DNA of 64,000 bases from CAZFOB01 sp964520325. GTDB lineage: Bacteria > Actinomycetota > JAICYB01. The notes below the pieces were generated by a model that made no database searches, was not told the origin of the DNA, and saw only the letters and a program-made list of their open reading frames with translations. Below are positions 16,010 through 24,577 of this stretch, piece after piece. Location of the stretch: positions 62,001 through 126,000 of the forward strand of contig CAZFOB010000005.1 of NCBI GenBank assembly GCA_964520325.1, in the 5' to 3' direction. Numbering within the stretch: position 1 is the first letter of the stretch; each line of letters opens with the position of its first letter. Both the position numbers and the translations under genes were made by a program.

Positions 16010-17887
16010 ATGACGATGCCCGACCTGATCCCGATCGACGTACTGTTCGGCAACCCCGAGCGCACCCAGCCGACGCTCTCACCGGACGGCACACGGCTCG
16101 CCTACCTGGCCTCCGACGACGGCGTGCTCAATGTGTTCGTCGCGACGGTTGGCAGCCCCCCGGGCGCGGCGCTCAGCGCCGACACGGCGGTGACCTCGGA
16201 CCGCCTCCGGGGGATCCGGCAGTACCAGTGGGCCTACGACGGCATCCACCTGCTCTACCTGCAGGACACCGGCGGCGACGAGAACTGGCGGCTGCACACG
16301 GTGAACCTCGCCACCGGCGAAGTCGTCGACCGCACCCCCTTTCCCGGCGTGCAGGCGCAGATCCTCGCGACCTCGTCGAGGAAGCCGGACGAGGTGCTCG
16401 TCGGGCTCAACCGCGACGACCCGCGTTTCCACGACGTCTACGCGTTGCGCCTGTCGACCGGCGAGCTGAGCAAGCACGTCGCAAGTCCCGGGTTCGACGA
16501 ATGGTTCATCGACCACGACCTCGTCGTGCGCGGCGGCGTTGCCTCGACGGAGCAAGGCGGCGTCCGGTACGTGCTGGGCATCGGCGACGACGAGCGTGTC
16601 ATCCACGAGATCGCTCCGGACGACTTCCTCATCAACATCACGCACCCGGTCGGGTTCTCGGGCGACGGTCGCCGGCTGTTCTTCGGGAGCGTCGCAACAT
16701 CGGACACCGCAGAACTCGTCTCACTCGACGTCACCGACGGCACCATCCACGTGCTCGCTTCCGATCCGGACTACGACGTCTACGCGATCTTCCTGCGCGC
16801 CGAGAGCCTCGCCGACCCCGTGACGCACGAACCACAGCTTGCGCCGGTCATCAAAGACCGCCACACGTACGTCGTCATCGATCCGGCGATCGCGCCGGAC
16901 ATCGAAGCGCTGCGCGCGGACGCACGAGGCGAGGTGCACGTGCTCAGCCGCGATCTGGCCGACCGTCGCTGGATCGTTTCGGACGTGGTCGACAACGGAC
17001 CCGTGAGGTACTCGCTCTACGAACGAGCGTCGAAGACGACGACGTTCCTCTTCGAGAGCGAACCGGCGCTGTCACAGTACGCGCTTGCAAACGTCGAGCC
17101 GATCTCGTTCACGTCGCGCGACGGCCTGTCCGTGCACGGCTATGTCACGTTCCCGCCCGGCGTCGACCGCACCAACCAACCGGCCGTGCTCCACGTGCAC
17201 GGCGGACCGTGGGGCGGACGCCATATGTGGAGCTACAACCCCATCAACCAATGGATCGCCAACCGCGGCTACGTCTGCATCGAGATCGACTTCCGCGGAT
17301 CCGGCGGGTACGGCAAGGCGTTCCTCAACGCGAGCGCGCACGAATGGGCTGGTGCGATGCACGACGACCTGCTGGACGGGCTCGAGCACACGATCGATCA
17401 GGGTTGGGTCGACCGCGAACGCGTCGGCATCTTCGGCGGTTCGTACGGCGGCTATGCAGCGCTCGTCGGCGCGACATTCACACCCGACGTCTTCCGCTGC
17501 GCGGTCGACTACGTCGGGCCGTCGAACCTCATCACGCTGCTCGAATCGATCCCGCCGTACTGGGTGCTCGCGGCGCGCCAGTTCACGAAGCTCCTCGGCG
17601 ATCCGAAGAAGGACCGGGACGACCTGTGGGCGCGCTCGCCGCTGTCCCGCGTCGACGACATCCGCATCCCGATCCTCATCGCGCAGGGCGCGAACGACCC
17701 TCGTGTGAAGCAGGCCGAATCGGAGCAGATCGTCGCGGCTCTCGAGGAGCGGGGAGTCCCCTACGAGTACCTGCTCTTCGAGGACGAAGGTCACGGGTTC
17801 GCGCGTCCCGAGAACCGGGAGGCGTTCCACTTGGCCAGCGAGCGGTTCCTCGCGAAGCACCTCGGCGGCCGAGCGCAAGACGCGTAA
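16010..17887 (+). CDS. S9 family peptidase (prolyl oligopeptidase / acylaminoacyl-peptidase type)
   Basis: This cytoplasmic serine peptidase has 625 residues. An N-terminal beta-propeller (about residues 20-370, with repeats such as QPTLSPDGTRLAYLA and GFSGDGRRLFFGS) leads into an alpha/beta-hydrolase domain. The catalytic Ser is at about residue 478 in GGSYGGY, Asp563 is in GANDPRV and His595 in DEGHGF. It would trim short peptides or acylated N-termini. ATG 16010 is chosen because GGGGAG lies 7 nt before it. It is divergent from an ArsR-type regulator and ABC exporter across a double operator, which suggests shared control, perhaps in handling a peptide compound. That last point is inference. 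Confidence 0.87.
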   Translation: MTMPDLIPIDVLFGNPERTQPTLSPDGTRLAYLASDDGVLNVFVATVGSPPGAALSADTAVTSDRLRGIRQYQWAYDGIHLLYLQDTGGDENWRLHTVNLATGEVVDRTPFPGVQAQILATSSRKPDEVLVGLNRDDPRFHDVYALRLSTGELSKHVASPGFDEWFIDHDLVVRGGVASTEQGGVRYVLGIGDDERVIHEIAPDDFLINITHPVGFSGDGRRLFFGSVATSDTAELVSLDVTDGTIHVLASDPDYDVYAIFLRAESLADPVTHEPQLAPVIKDRHTYVVIDPAIAPDIEALRADARGEVHVLSRDLADRRWIVSDVVDNGPVRYSLYERASKTTTFLFESEPALSQYALANVEPISFTSRDGLSVHGYVTFPPGVDRTNQPAVLHVHGGPWGGRHMWSYNPINQWIANRGYVCIEIDFRGSGGYGKAFLNASAHEWAGAMHDDLLDGLEHTIDQGWVDRERVGIFGGSYGGYAALVGATFTPDVFRCAVDYVGPSNLITLLESIPPYWVLAARQFTKLLGDPKKDRDDLWARSPLSRVDDIRIPILIAQGANDPRVKQAESEQIVAALEERGVPYEYLLFEDEGHGFARPENREAFHLASERFLAKHLGGRAQDA

Positions 17888-17915
17888 GGCAACAGCGACA
17901 TCGGACCGAGGTTCA

Positions 17916-17921
17916 TAGAGT
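17916..17921 (+). promoter_or_regulatory. -10-like hexamer of the amino acid dehydrogenase gene
   Basis: TAGAGT lies 6 nt before the ATG at 17928. The spacer GAGGAC could also act as a weak ribosome site, so leaderless initiation is possible rather than certain. Confidence 0.35.
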
Positions 17922-17927
17922 GAGGAC

Positions 17928-18947
17928 ATGAACCTTCTCGACGGCGGTCACGAACAGGTCGTGTTCTGCAACGACCGCGCGAGCGGACTGCGCGCGATCG
18001 TGGCTATCCACTCGACCAAGCTCGGCCCGGCCCTCGGCGGCACTCGCTTCTATCCGTTCGCAACGGAGGCCGACGCGCTGGACGACGTGCTTCGTCTGTC
18101 CAAGGCGATGTCGTACAAGTCCTCGGCCGCCGGACTCGACTTCGGCGGCGGCAAGGCCGTGATCATCGGCGACCCGCGTGCAGACAAGACCGAGCCACTC
18201 ATGCGCGCGTACGGACGCTACCTCGAGTCGATGTCCGGACGCTACGTCACGACGGAGGACGTCGGAACCACGCAATCCGACATGGACCTCATCGCGCAAG
18301 AAACGCGTTACGTCACCGGGACCTCGAGGGGCTCGGGTGATCCGTCCGAAGCCACGGGGTGGGGCGTGTTCTCGGCGATGCGCACGATAGCCAAGCGCCT
18401 GTGGGACGCCGACTCACTTGCCGGACGACATGTCGCGATCCAAGGCGTCGGCAAGGTCGGTTCGTACATCGCCGGACACCTTGCGAACGACGGATGCCGG
18501 CTCACCGTTGCCGACATCTTCGAGGAAGCAGCGCTCCGGATCGCTACGCGTTACGGCGCGGAGGTCGTTACAGCGCAGGAGATCCACGCGGTCGAATGCG
18601 ACATCCTCTCGCCTTGCGCACTAGCCGGCGAGATCAACGAGCGCACCGTGCCCGAGCTCGCCTGTGCGGCCGTCATCGGTTCCGCCAACAATCAGCTCAC
18701 ACATCCGTCGATGGCCGATGCACTCGCGCGACGGGGGGTCGTCTACGGACCCGATTTCATCGTCAACGCAGGCGGCGTGATCAACATCGCCTACGAAGTA
18801 GGACGTACCTACGACCGCGACGAGGCCTTCGCGCACGCGTGGCGCATCGGTGAAACGCTTGCGCGCGTGCTCGACGTCGCCGGAAACGAAGGCATCACAA
18901 CGGAACTCGCCGCCGAACGGATCGCCGAAGCGCGTCTGCTCGCCTAA
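17928..18947 (+). CDS. Leucine/valine-type amino acid dehydrogenase
   Basis: The 339-residue, NAD-dependent enzyme belongs to the Glu/Leu/Phe/Val dehydrogenase superfamily. It interconverts a branched-chain or aromatic L-amino acid and its 2-oxo acid with ammonia. Visible features are LGPALGGTRFYPF, the catalytic-lysine region MSYKSSAAGLDFGGGKAVI, TTEDVGTT, the dinucleotide-binding GVGKVGSYIAGHLA, and the late segment IVNAGGVINIAYE. The length fits leucine, valine or phenylalanine dehydrogenase rather than glutamate dehydrogenase (about 410-450). It could feed branched-chain keto acids to propionyl-CoA, which would suit the methylmalonyl-CoA mutase later in the window. The 3' end overlaps the convergent gene by 4 nt. 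Confidence 0.85.
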   Translation: MNLLDGGHEQVVFCNDRASGLRAIVAIHSTKLGPALGGTRFYPFATEADALDDVLRLSKAMSYKSSAAGLDFGGGKAVIIGDPRADKTEPLMRAYGRYLESMSGRYVTTEDVGTTQSDMDLIAQETRYVTGTSRGSGDPSEATGWGVFSAMRTIAKRLWDADSLAGRHVAIQGVGKVGSYIAGHLANDGCRLTVADIFEEAALRIATRYGAEVVTAQEIHAVECDILSPCALAGEINERTVPELACAAVIGSANNQLTHPSMADALARRGVVYGPDFIVNAGGVINIAYEVGRTYDRDEAFAHAWRIGETLARVLDVAGNEGITTELAAERIAEARLLA

Positions 18948-19726
18948 ACGTTTTCGAAGAGAACGGTCGCGCCCGTCGGATCGGTCAGCGGCTCCCGCGT
19001 CACACCGTCGCCGACGCACCATGTGTAGTCGATCAATCCCGTTGCACCAACGGGTACCGGGCGATCGGGCGCCCACGTGTTCGCGCCGACGTGGTGGTGG
19101 TAGTCGCCGGCGGCGTAGAACAACGCACCGGGGATCGTGGCCGTTTTCTTCAGTCCGAGCGTGCCTTCATAGAAGGTCTGCGCGTCACCGAGATCGCGCA
19201 CGTGCATGTGGACGTGACCAAGACAAGTCTGCGGATCAACCACGCCCGAGTCGGACGTCGACGCGAGGATTCCTTCGGCGTCGATGGGATCGCTCACCAT
19301 CACGATCGAGCCGTCTTGCGTGAACGTCCACTCCTCCCGCGGACGGTCCCGATAGAGCTCGATGCCGTTGCCCTCCGGATCGCGGATATACAGCGCCTCC
19401 GAAACCAGATGGTCGGCCATCCCCTCGAACGGCTCACGCAGTTCGGTGAGCCGGCGGAAGATCGCTCCGAACGACGGTCTGTCGGGGACGACCAGCGCGA
19501 AGTGGTAGAGGCCCGGACACGGATATGGACGGAGCGGCGCGAGCGGCGCGTCAACAAGATCGATGTGGAAGCGCTCGCCCTCAGGAGCAACCGTGACCGT
19601 CGATGAGCCGCGGACGATCTCCCGCAATCCCAACGGACCGGTGTAGTACGCGAGCATGGCGTCGAGATCGCGCACGCGAAGCGAGAGACGGACCAGCGAT
19701 GCGTCGTCCGGGAGGCAGGTCGTCAA
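18944..19726 (-). CDS. Two-domain VOC protein (catechol 2,3-dioxygenase-like, CatE type)
   Basis: The protein has 260 residues with two vicinal-oxygen-chelate modules, about 10-125 and 165-258. Candidate metal ligands are His in YHFALVV, Glu in NGIELYRD, and His in CLGHVHMHV of the second module, where a Glu is also seen near the end (VLFEN). This layout resembles Bacillus CatE-like extradiol dioxygenases. It would open an aromatic diol ring with O2 or act as a lyase or isomerase. A TTG start at 19726 has AAGGGG 6-7 nt before it. The presence of boxC in this region hints at aromatic catabolism, but the substrate is not readable. Confidence 0.75.
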   Translation of the reverse strand: MTTCLPDDASLVRLSLRVRDLDAMLAYYTGPLGLREIVRGSSTVTVAPEGERFHIDLVDAPLAPLRPYPCPGLYHFALVVPDRPSFGAIFRRLTELREPFEGMADHLVSEALYIRDPEGNGIELYRDRPREEWTFTQDGSIVMVSDPIDAEGILASTSDSGVVDPQTCLGHVHMHVRDLGDAQTFYEGTLGLKKTATIPGALFYAAGDYHHHVGANTWAPDRPVPVGATGLIDYTWCVGDGVTREPLTDPTGATVLFENV

Positions 19727-19767
19727 AGGTGCCCCTTCACGCCTGAATCCGACCCCCAGCGCCTGAG

Positions 19768-19818
19768 CTTGTGAACAAGTTCATGAGAGGTTTGACAGAT
19801 CGCTGTGCTTTGTAAGAC
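19768..19818 (+). promoter_or_regulatory. Promoter and overlapping palindromes upstream of the NlpC/P60 gene
   Basis: TTGACA (19792-19797) and TAAGAC (19813-19818) are 15 nt apart and give a plausible promoter. Just upstream lie two overlapping palindromes, CTTGT-GA-ACAAG (19768-19779) and TGAAC-AA-GTTCA (19772-19783), a likely regulator site. Transcription would start near 19825. Confidence 0.4.
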
Positions 19819-19824
19819 TCGCCC

Positions 19825-19932
19825 CTGGTCCTTATTCGGCCGGGATGGTCAAACCACGGGACCACACGGCGCGAGCCCCACTGGTGGCGAGCTCGCGCAG
19901 AGGCAGGCAAACCCCCATAGGAGGCGTTGCAT
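19825..19932 (+). ncRNA. Structured 5' leader of the NlpC/P60 gene (class unknown)
   Basis: About 108 nt of leader can fold into two elements. TGGTCC (19826-19831) pairs with GGACCA (19859-19864). GCGCGAGC (19869-19876) pairs with GCTCGCGC (19891-19898), a perfect 8-bp stem. A short purine-rich stretch then leads to the ribosome site AGGAGG (19919-19924). Cell-wall hydrolase genes in this phylum often carry a c-di-AMP (ydaO-type) riboswitch here, but I could not find that riboswitch's conserved segments. The second stem may instead be an attenuator. Confidence 0.4.
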
Positions 19933-20529
19933 ATGTTCGTTCTCGATGGCACGAAGGCTCGTGCCGTAGCTCTGCTCATGGCGTTCGCTACAGCCGTACC
20001 CCTCATCTCCGAGGCGTACGCGGTCGAAACACCGAAGGCAACGGTGGCCGAGGGCGTCGACGCCAAAACGCCGAAGAAGGCGAAGAAGAAGGCAGGGACG
20101 TCATATACGCATTGGGGGCACCGTGCGGCCTTCGGCATCACGCGCCTCTCGGATAGGCCGGTCGCAGAAACCGAGCACGACCGTAAGCGGAGCGCGTTGA
20201 AGGTGGTTCTCGCGACGGCGCGCAAACAGCTCGGCAAGCCGTACCGGTGGGCGGCGGTCGGTCCGTCCAGCTTCGACTGCTCGGGCTTCACGATGTACGT
20301 CTGGAACAAGGCCGGCGTGAACCTCCCGCACAACTCCTCGGCCCAGCGGGGGGCGACGCGGCCGGTCTCACGCAAGCAGGCTCGTCCGGGCGATCTCGTG
20401 TTCGCACCTGGGCATGTCGGCCTCTACCTCGGCGACGGCAAGATGATCCACTCGCCGCAAACGGGCGATCACGTGAAGATCTCCCCGATCCACGCCGGCA
20501 CCTACGGGTTCGGGCGGCCTGCGGACTAG
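19933..20529 (+). CDS. Secreted NlpC/P60 peptidoglycan endopeptidase
   Basis: The protein has 198 residues. A signal peptide occupies about residues 1-33, ending SEAYA, followed by a Lys-rich spacer (KKAKKKAG) that could hold it to the wall. The NlpC/P60 domain fills the second half, with catalytic Cys116 in FDCSGF, His161 in PGHVGLYLG and a third polar residue at the IHSP strand. It cuts the stem peptide of peptidoglycan, typically between D-Glu and the diamino acid. The ATG at 19933 has AGGAGG 8 nt upstream. It is followed closely by a SpoIID-like gene, so both may act in wall remodelling. Expression is probably governed by the structured leader. Confidence 0.87.
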   Translation: MFVLDGTKARAVALLMAFATAVPLISEAYAVETPKATVAEGVDAKTPKKAKKKAGTSYTHWGHRAAFGITRLSDRPVAETEHDRKRSALKVVLATARKQLGKPYRWAAVGPSSFDCSGFTMYVWNKAGVNLPHNSSAQRGATRPVSRKQARPGDLVFAPGHVGLYLGDGKMIHSPQTGDHVKISPIHAGTYGFGRPAD

Positions 20530-20555
20530 GAGTGACAGCCGGCGTCCGAATGCCC

Positions 20556-20561
20556 TAGCGT
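20556..20561 (+). promoter_or_regulatory. -10-like hexamer of the SpoIID-like gene
   Basis: TAGCGT lies 8 nt before the GTG at 20570, with no ribosome site between. This supports GTG 20570 over the in-frame TTG at 20561. Confidence 0.35.
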
Positions 20562-20569
20562 TGCCTACC

Positions 20570-22132
20570 GTGGCGCGACTGGCGGGCGTCCTTGCCTCGG
20601 TTCTCGTGATCGGGATCGGTCTACCGGTCGCGAGCGTGCGCGCCACGCAACCCCTGGTGATCAACGGCGTCGGCGCCGCGCACGGCTTCGGCCTTGCGAT
20701 GGACGGCGTCGAGGGACAGGCTCGCGCGGGCTGGACGCACGATCGCATCCTCGATCTCTTCTATCCGGGCTCGGCCCCCGGACGCGCCGCCGGTCCGATC
20801 CGCGTCGGGCTCGCTGAAGTCGGCCATGCCCGATTCACAGTCCCGAACGGCGGTATCGTCTCCGACGCCCCGCGCGGCAGCACAGCCGGTTTCTCCGTCC
20901 CACTTGCGGCCGGCAGCACCGTTTCGCTTACCCGGGCAGCGGGCGGAGTCGCGGTCTCGATCAACGGCAAGCCACTCACCGCTCCAGTGCCGGCGCGACC
21001 CACAGCTGCCGCGACCGCCGACCAAGACCCCGCGCCGCCACCTCTGCTTCCGACACCGCCCCCGCTGATCGAGCCTGAGCCAACCCCATCGCCGAAACCG
21101 AAGAAGGGCGAGCCGGCGAGCGGGACGACGGGTCCGGCAGGCGCGCGCGTTGCGAAGACCGTCTGGCTCTTCGGAACGGGCACCCCGGCCATCGTCGGCG
21201 TCGACGCGACGGGCCGTCGCTACCGAGGAGCGATCTCGGCCACGTTGCGCGCATCGTTGCTCTCCGTCATCAACCACGTCGATCTCGAGACCTACGTCGC
21301 GGGCATCGCCGAGGAGAAGGGGGCCGGCTGGCCGCTCGAAGGGCTGAAGACACTCGCCGTCGCCGCGCGGACGCTCGCCGCCGCCACCCTCAGCTGGTAC
21401 TCGAAGAACCACGAGAACGGTTACGACATCTGCCCAACCGACAGTTGCCAGGTCTACCTCGGCTACGACGGCGAGGAACCCCTGATGCAGCGCGCGACGT
21501 CGGAGACGGCGGGCGCGATCCGCACGTTCAAGGGCCGTCCGATCCTGGCGATGTACCACGGCAACGGCGGCGGTCAAACCGAGTCGTACGAGCGGGTGAT
21601 CGACAACGGTACAGACCCACACCCCTACCTCAGCTCGGTCACGTACCCGTTCGCAGACCCAAGCTCATGGCAACGCAAGACGTCACTTCCCGAGATCGAA
21701 GCGGCCCTTCGCAACTCGGACGTCGCCGTGCCGGGCACGCTTGCGCGCGTCGAGATCATCGAGCGCGGAGAATCACCGCGGGTGATGAACCTTCGCCTGG
21801 TGACGACGAAGGGAGATCAAGAGGTCGGTGGCGTCCGCTTCGCCGATGCGCTCGATCTCCGCTCGACATGGTTCGAGATCGATGCCGACGCGCGCACGAC
21901 CGGGGCGGTCGTGACCGGGCCGTCGGTGACCACGGAAGCGGCGACGGCTGGACTCATCGCGCCGGCTCGTCCCGGAACCAGCTGGTGGGCGGCCCCGCTC
22001 ACCGCGTTGCTTGCGATCGCGGCGCTCATAGCGGCGTTGCTCGGCACGCCCGAAGCAAGCTCACTCCGCGCGAGGATCCCTCGCGGACTCGTGCGCCGCG
22101 CCCGCCTGCGTCTGCGCCATTCGACGACCTAG
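20570..22132 (+). CDS. Secreted SpoIID/LytB-domain protein with C-terminal membrane anchor
   Basis: The protein has 520 residues. A signal peptide (ARLAGVLASVLVIGIG, cleavage near VRA) is followed by an N-terminal domain that includes NGVGAAHGFGLAMDG and a Pro-rich linker (PPPLLPTPPPLIEPEP). The SpoIID domain spans about residues 205-440 (HVDLETYVAGIAEEKG, TLAVAARTLA, YHGNGGGQTESYE, DPSSWQ). The end is a hydrophobic anchor (TALLAIAALIAALLG) and an Arg-rich tail. SpoIID proteins are lytic transglycosylases acting on denuded glycan; the actinobacterial versions are not tied to sporulation. The last 72 nt overlap the end of the convergent SDR gene. Confidence 0.83.
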   Translation: MARLAGVLASVLVIGIGLPVASVRATQPLVINGVGAAHGFGLAMDGVEGQARAGWTHDRILDLFYPGSAPGRAAGPIRVGLAEVGHARFTVPNGGIVSDAPRGSTAGFSVPLAAGSTVSLTRAAGGVAVSINGKPLTAPVPARPTAAATADQDPAPPPLLPTPPPLIEPEPTPSPKPKKGEPASGTTGPAGARVAKTVWLFGTGTPAIVGVDATGRRYRGAISATLRASLLSVINHVDLETYVAGIAEEKGAGWPLEGLKTLAVAARTLAAATLSWYSKNHENGYDICPTDSCQVYLGYDGEEPLMQRATSETAGAIRTFKGRPILAMYHGNGGGQTESYERVIDNGTDPHPYLSSVTYPFADPSSWQRKTSLPEIEAALRNSDVAVPGTLARVEIIERGESPRVMNLRLVTTKGDQEVGGVRFADALDLRSTWFEIDADARTTGAVVTGPSVTTEAATAGLIAPARPGTSWWAAPLTALLAIAALIAALLGTPEASSLRARIPRGLVRRARLRLRHSTT

Positions 22133-22927
22133 CTTCGTCACGCCGAGGACCCTCATGATCCCGGACGCCGCGTCCGGGAACGCCTGAGCCAACACGAGCA
22201 GCGGACGCATCGGGGACGGATTGACGATCAGCTCGGACGAGTCGCGCTTGATCGCCTTGACCACTGCCTCGGCTACCTTCTCCGGCTTCGAGATACCGAG
22301 GAACTTTGGAGCGCTCACCCCGGTGCTGCGCACCATGTCGGCGTACATCCCTTCATCGGCAACGAATCCGGGACAAACCACGGAGGTACCGACCGGTGAA
22401 TCGACGAGCTCAGCGCGCAGCGTATGCGTGAACATCACGAGCGCGGCCTTCGAAGCCGCGTACGGCGCCTGGCACGGGAAACCGCCCTTCCCTGCGAGGG
22501 AAGCGATCTGCACGATGTGTCCGCGGCCGCGCTCGAGCATCCCGGGCAGAACCTTGCGCGTGAGCATCATCGGCGCCGTCAGGTTGACGTCGAGGAGCTT
22601 CACGATCTCCGCGGGCGGATAGTCCGCATAGGCATGGGTTGCTTCGATGCCCGCGTTGTTCACGAGGATGTCGATCGGACCGAGCTCACCAACAGCGGTC
22701 GCGATGAGCGCGTCCTGCTGCGCGGCATCGACGACATCGGTCGGCACCGCGATCGCACGCACACCCATGGCGCCAACTTCCGCACGAACAGCTTCGAGCG
22801 CATCCGCCGAGCGCGCAGCCAGCGCGAGGTTGACCCCTTCTTTCGCAAGTGCGCGCGCGATAAGCACGCCGAGCCCGCGCGAGGCTCCCGTGAGGATGGC
22901 GTTGCAACCTCTGAGGTCACTGATCAT
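22061..22927 (-). CDS. Short-chain dehydrogenase/reductase
   Basis: The 288-residue NAD(P)-dependent oxidoreductase shows the classical SDR motifs: TGASRGLG for the cofactor, DILVNNAG, the catalytic serine in IASLAGKGG and YAASK with the Tyr/Lys pair. The C-terminus is Arg-rich. The ATG at 22927 is preferred over a start 14 codons upstream that would sit inside the hydrolase gene. A modest AAAGGGA ribosome site precedes it. It overlaps the upstream hydrolase by 11 nt and is probably co-translated with it. The substrate is unknown; proteins of this subtype often act on fatty or steroid alcohols. Confidence 0.83.
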   Translation of the reverse strand: MISDLRGCNAILTGASRGLGVLIARALAKEGVNLALAARSADALEAVRAEVGAMGVRAIAVPTDVVDAAQQDALIATAVGELGPIDILVNNAGIEATHAYADYPPAEIVKLLDVNLTAPMMLTRKVLPGMLERGRGHIVQIASLAGKGGFPCQAPYAASKAALVMFTHTLRAELVDSPVGTSVVCPGFVADEGMYADMVRSTGVSAPKFLGISKPEKVAEAVVKAIKRDSSELIVNPSPMRPLLVLAQAFPDAASGIMRVLGVTKLGRRMAQTQAGAAHESARDPRAE

Positions 22928-23681
22928 CGACGGTCCCTTTCGTTTGTTCCAGGAACTCCACCAGCTCACGGTGAAACTCCGGATTGTTCACGACGTTGAG
23001 GTGCGACCCACCGACGACGGCGGCTCTTGCGCCGCGGATCTGCGCAGCCAGCTCATGGCCGTCGCCGATCATCGGATCGTTGTCGCCGACGAGCACCAGC
23101 ACGGGGACATCGATCGAGCCGAGGTCCCCGAAGGCTTCGCGCGGCTGCCGCTGGATCGCTGCCAATGCCTTGCGGTCGCCCTTCGTCAGATCGGCGAAAT
23201 CTCGGAACGACCTCGCGAACGTGTTCGTGATCGTGGTCTTGTCCTCGGCGAGCATCGCGTCGGCGAGGAACTCGCCACCTCGCCCGACTTGAAGCGACGC
23301 GCCGCCGATCCCGCCGAGCACCGCGGCTTTGATGCGTTTCTCGCCGCTGGTGAGAAGACGGAGCGTGTTCATCGCCCCCATCGAATACCCAACGCACACA
23401 CACCGGTCGACGCCCAAGTGGTCGAGGAGCGCTTGAGCGTCCTTGATCATGGCTCCATCCGCGTACCGCTCCTGCTCGTGCGGCTTCTCCGACATCCCGT
23501 GCCCACGCTGGTCGAGCTGGATCGTCTGAAAGCCCGCCCCCGTGATCTTGTCGATCAGCCCAGGCCGGACCCAGTTGATGTACGAGTCGGCGACGAAGCC
23601 GTGGAGCATCAGGACCGAGGTCCCGTCGCCGTCGATCTCGTACGCGAGCAACGTGTCGTCGAACGATTCGAACTTGGGCAT
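22917..23681 (-). CDS. Alpha/beta-fold hydrolase
   Basis: The 254-residue soluble hydrolase has an oxyanion strand VLMLHGFVAD, DQRGHGMSE, the nucleophile elbow GYSMGAMN (Ser), an acid at GDNDPMIG and the catalytic His in GGSHLNVV. The ATG at 23681 follows a GCAGGAG ribosome site. Its end overlaps the SDR gene. It likely cleaves an ester, lactone or C-C bond of a small molecule. The specificity cannot be read. Confidence 0.83.
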   Translation of the reverse strand: MPKFESFDDTLLAYEIDGDGTSVLMLHGFVADSYINWVRPGLIDKITGAGFQTIQLDQRGHGMSEKPHEQERYADGAMIKDAQALLDHLGVDRCVCVGYSMGAMNTLRLLTSGEKRIKAAVLGGIGGASLQVGRGGEFLADAMLAEDKTTITNTFARSFRDFADLTKGDRKALAAIQRQPREAFGDLGSIDVPVLVLVGDNDPMIGDGHELAAQIRGARAAVVGGSHLNVVNNPEFHRELVEFLEQTKGTVDDQ

Positions 23682-23705
23682 CGCTATCGGCTCCTGCAGT
23701 CGGGA

Positions 23706-23711
23706 TAGCAT
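23706..23711 (+). promoter_or_regulatory. -10-like hexamer of the PAC2-marP operon
   Basis: TAGCAT lies 8 nt before the ATG at 23720, in a 38-nt gap between divergent genes. The short gap leaves no room for a long leader. Confidence 0.4.
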
Positions 23712-23719
23712 CGTTGCTG

Positions 23720-24577
23720 ATGAGCGCACTTGCGTACCACTCGCGTCCGCAGCTGCGCAGGCCGTTCATCGTGGCTGCTTTCGCAGGCTGGAGCGACGCC
23801 GGGGACGCCGGCACGTCGGCGGTGGGGTACTTGAAGGGTCTGTGGCAGGCAGAGGACTTCGCCGCGGTCGATCCCGAGGAGTTCTTCGACTTCCAGCAGC
23901 ACCGGCCGATGGTCGGCCTGAACGACGACGGCATCCGCGAGATCTCGTGGCCGTCGACGATCTTCGCCGGCGCGCAGATCGCCGGTTCCGACCGGGACGC
24001 CGTCCTGCTGACGGGTATCGAGCCCTCGATGCGCTGGGCGACGTTCACCGGTCACGTTCTCGATGTCGCGCACTCGACGGGGGCCGAGATGGTCGTCGGT
24101 CTCGGCGCTCTGCTCGCAGGACGCCCCCACACGCGTCCGATCCGCGTCACCGGCACAGCCACCACTCCCGAGCTCGCCACCCGCTACGGCCTTGCGACGC
24201 CGCGCTACGAGGGTCCGACCGGCATCCTCGGTGTTCTCGCCGATGCGTGTCGGAAGCAGGACCTCGACTGCGTCACGCTCTGGGGCTGGGTCCCGCATTA
24301 CCTACAGGGCAGCCCGTCGCCGAGCGCGGCTCTCGCATTGCTTCAGCGACTCAGCGCTCTGCTTGATCTGACCGTCGACCTCTCGGATCTCGAAGGTCGT
24401 TCGCGCTCCCATGACAGCAGGTTGGCAGAAGCGATGAAGTCTGATCCGGACATCGCACATACCGTTGAAGAGCTCGAGCGCGCTGTCGACGCCGAAGACA
24501 TGACCGACATCCCCTCAGGGGACGAACTCGCGGCCGAGGTCGAGCGCTTCCTTCGAGATCAGCGTCCCGAGCGTTGA
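23720..24577 (+). CDS. PAC2 family protein
   Basis: The 285-residue cytoplasmic protein of the PAC2 (DUF75) family begins MSALAYHSRPQL and shows VAAFAGWSDAGDAGTSAVGYL, the family signature, then FDFQQHRPMV and WPHYLQ-like WVPHYLQG. PAC2 proteins are related to eukaryotic proteasome-assembly chaperones and to an archaeal ATP-grasp partner. In actinobacteria they are common but poorly understood. The C-terminal 40 residues are a charged helix (VEELERAVDAEDM). Its TGA overlaps the TTG of the protease gene (TTGA), so both are co-translated. A proteolysis-related role fits that neighbour but is inference. Confidence 0.83.
   Translation: MSALAYHSRPQLRRPFIVAAFAGWSDAGDAGTSAVGYLKGLWQAEDFAAVDPEEFFDFQQHRPMVGLNDDGIREISWPSTIFAGAQIAGSDRDAVLLTGIEPSMRWATFTGHVLDVAHSTGAEMVVGLGALLAGRPHTRPIRVTGTATTPELATRYGLATPRYEGPTGILGVLADACRKQDLDCVTLWGWVPHYLQGSPSPSAALALLQRLSALLDLTVDLSDLEGRSRSHDSRLAEAMKSDPDIAHTVEELERAVDAEDMTDIPSGDELAAEVERFLRDQRPER

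Noticed and set aside
19825..19932. c-di-AMP (ydaO/yuaA) riboswitch before the NlpC/P60 gene
   Set aside because: Expected from context, but the conserved core segments of that riboswitch could not be found.
19737..20375. 212-codon antisense frame over the NlpC/P60 gene and its leader
   Set aside because: No domain or start signal. The plus strand has a signal peptide, catalytic Cys and His, and AGGAGG.
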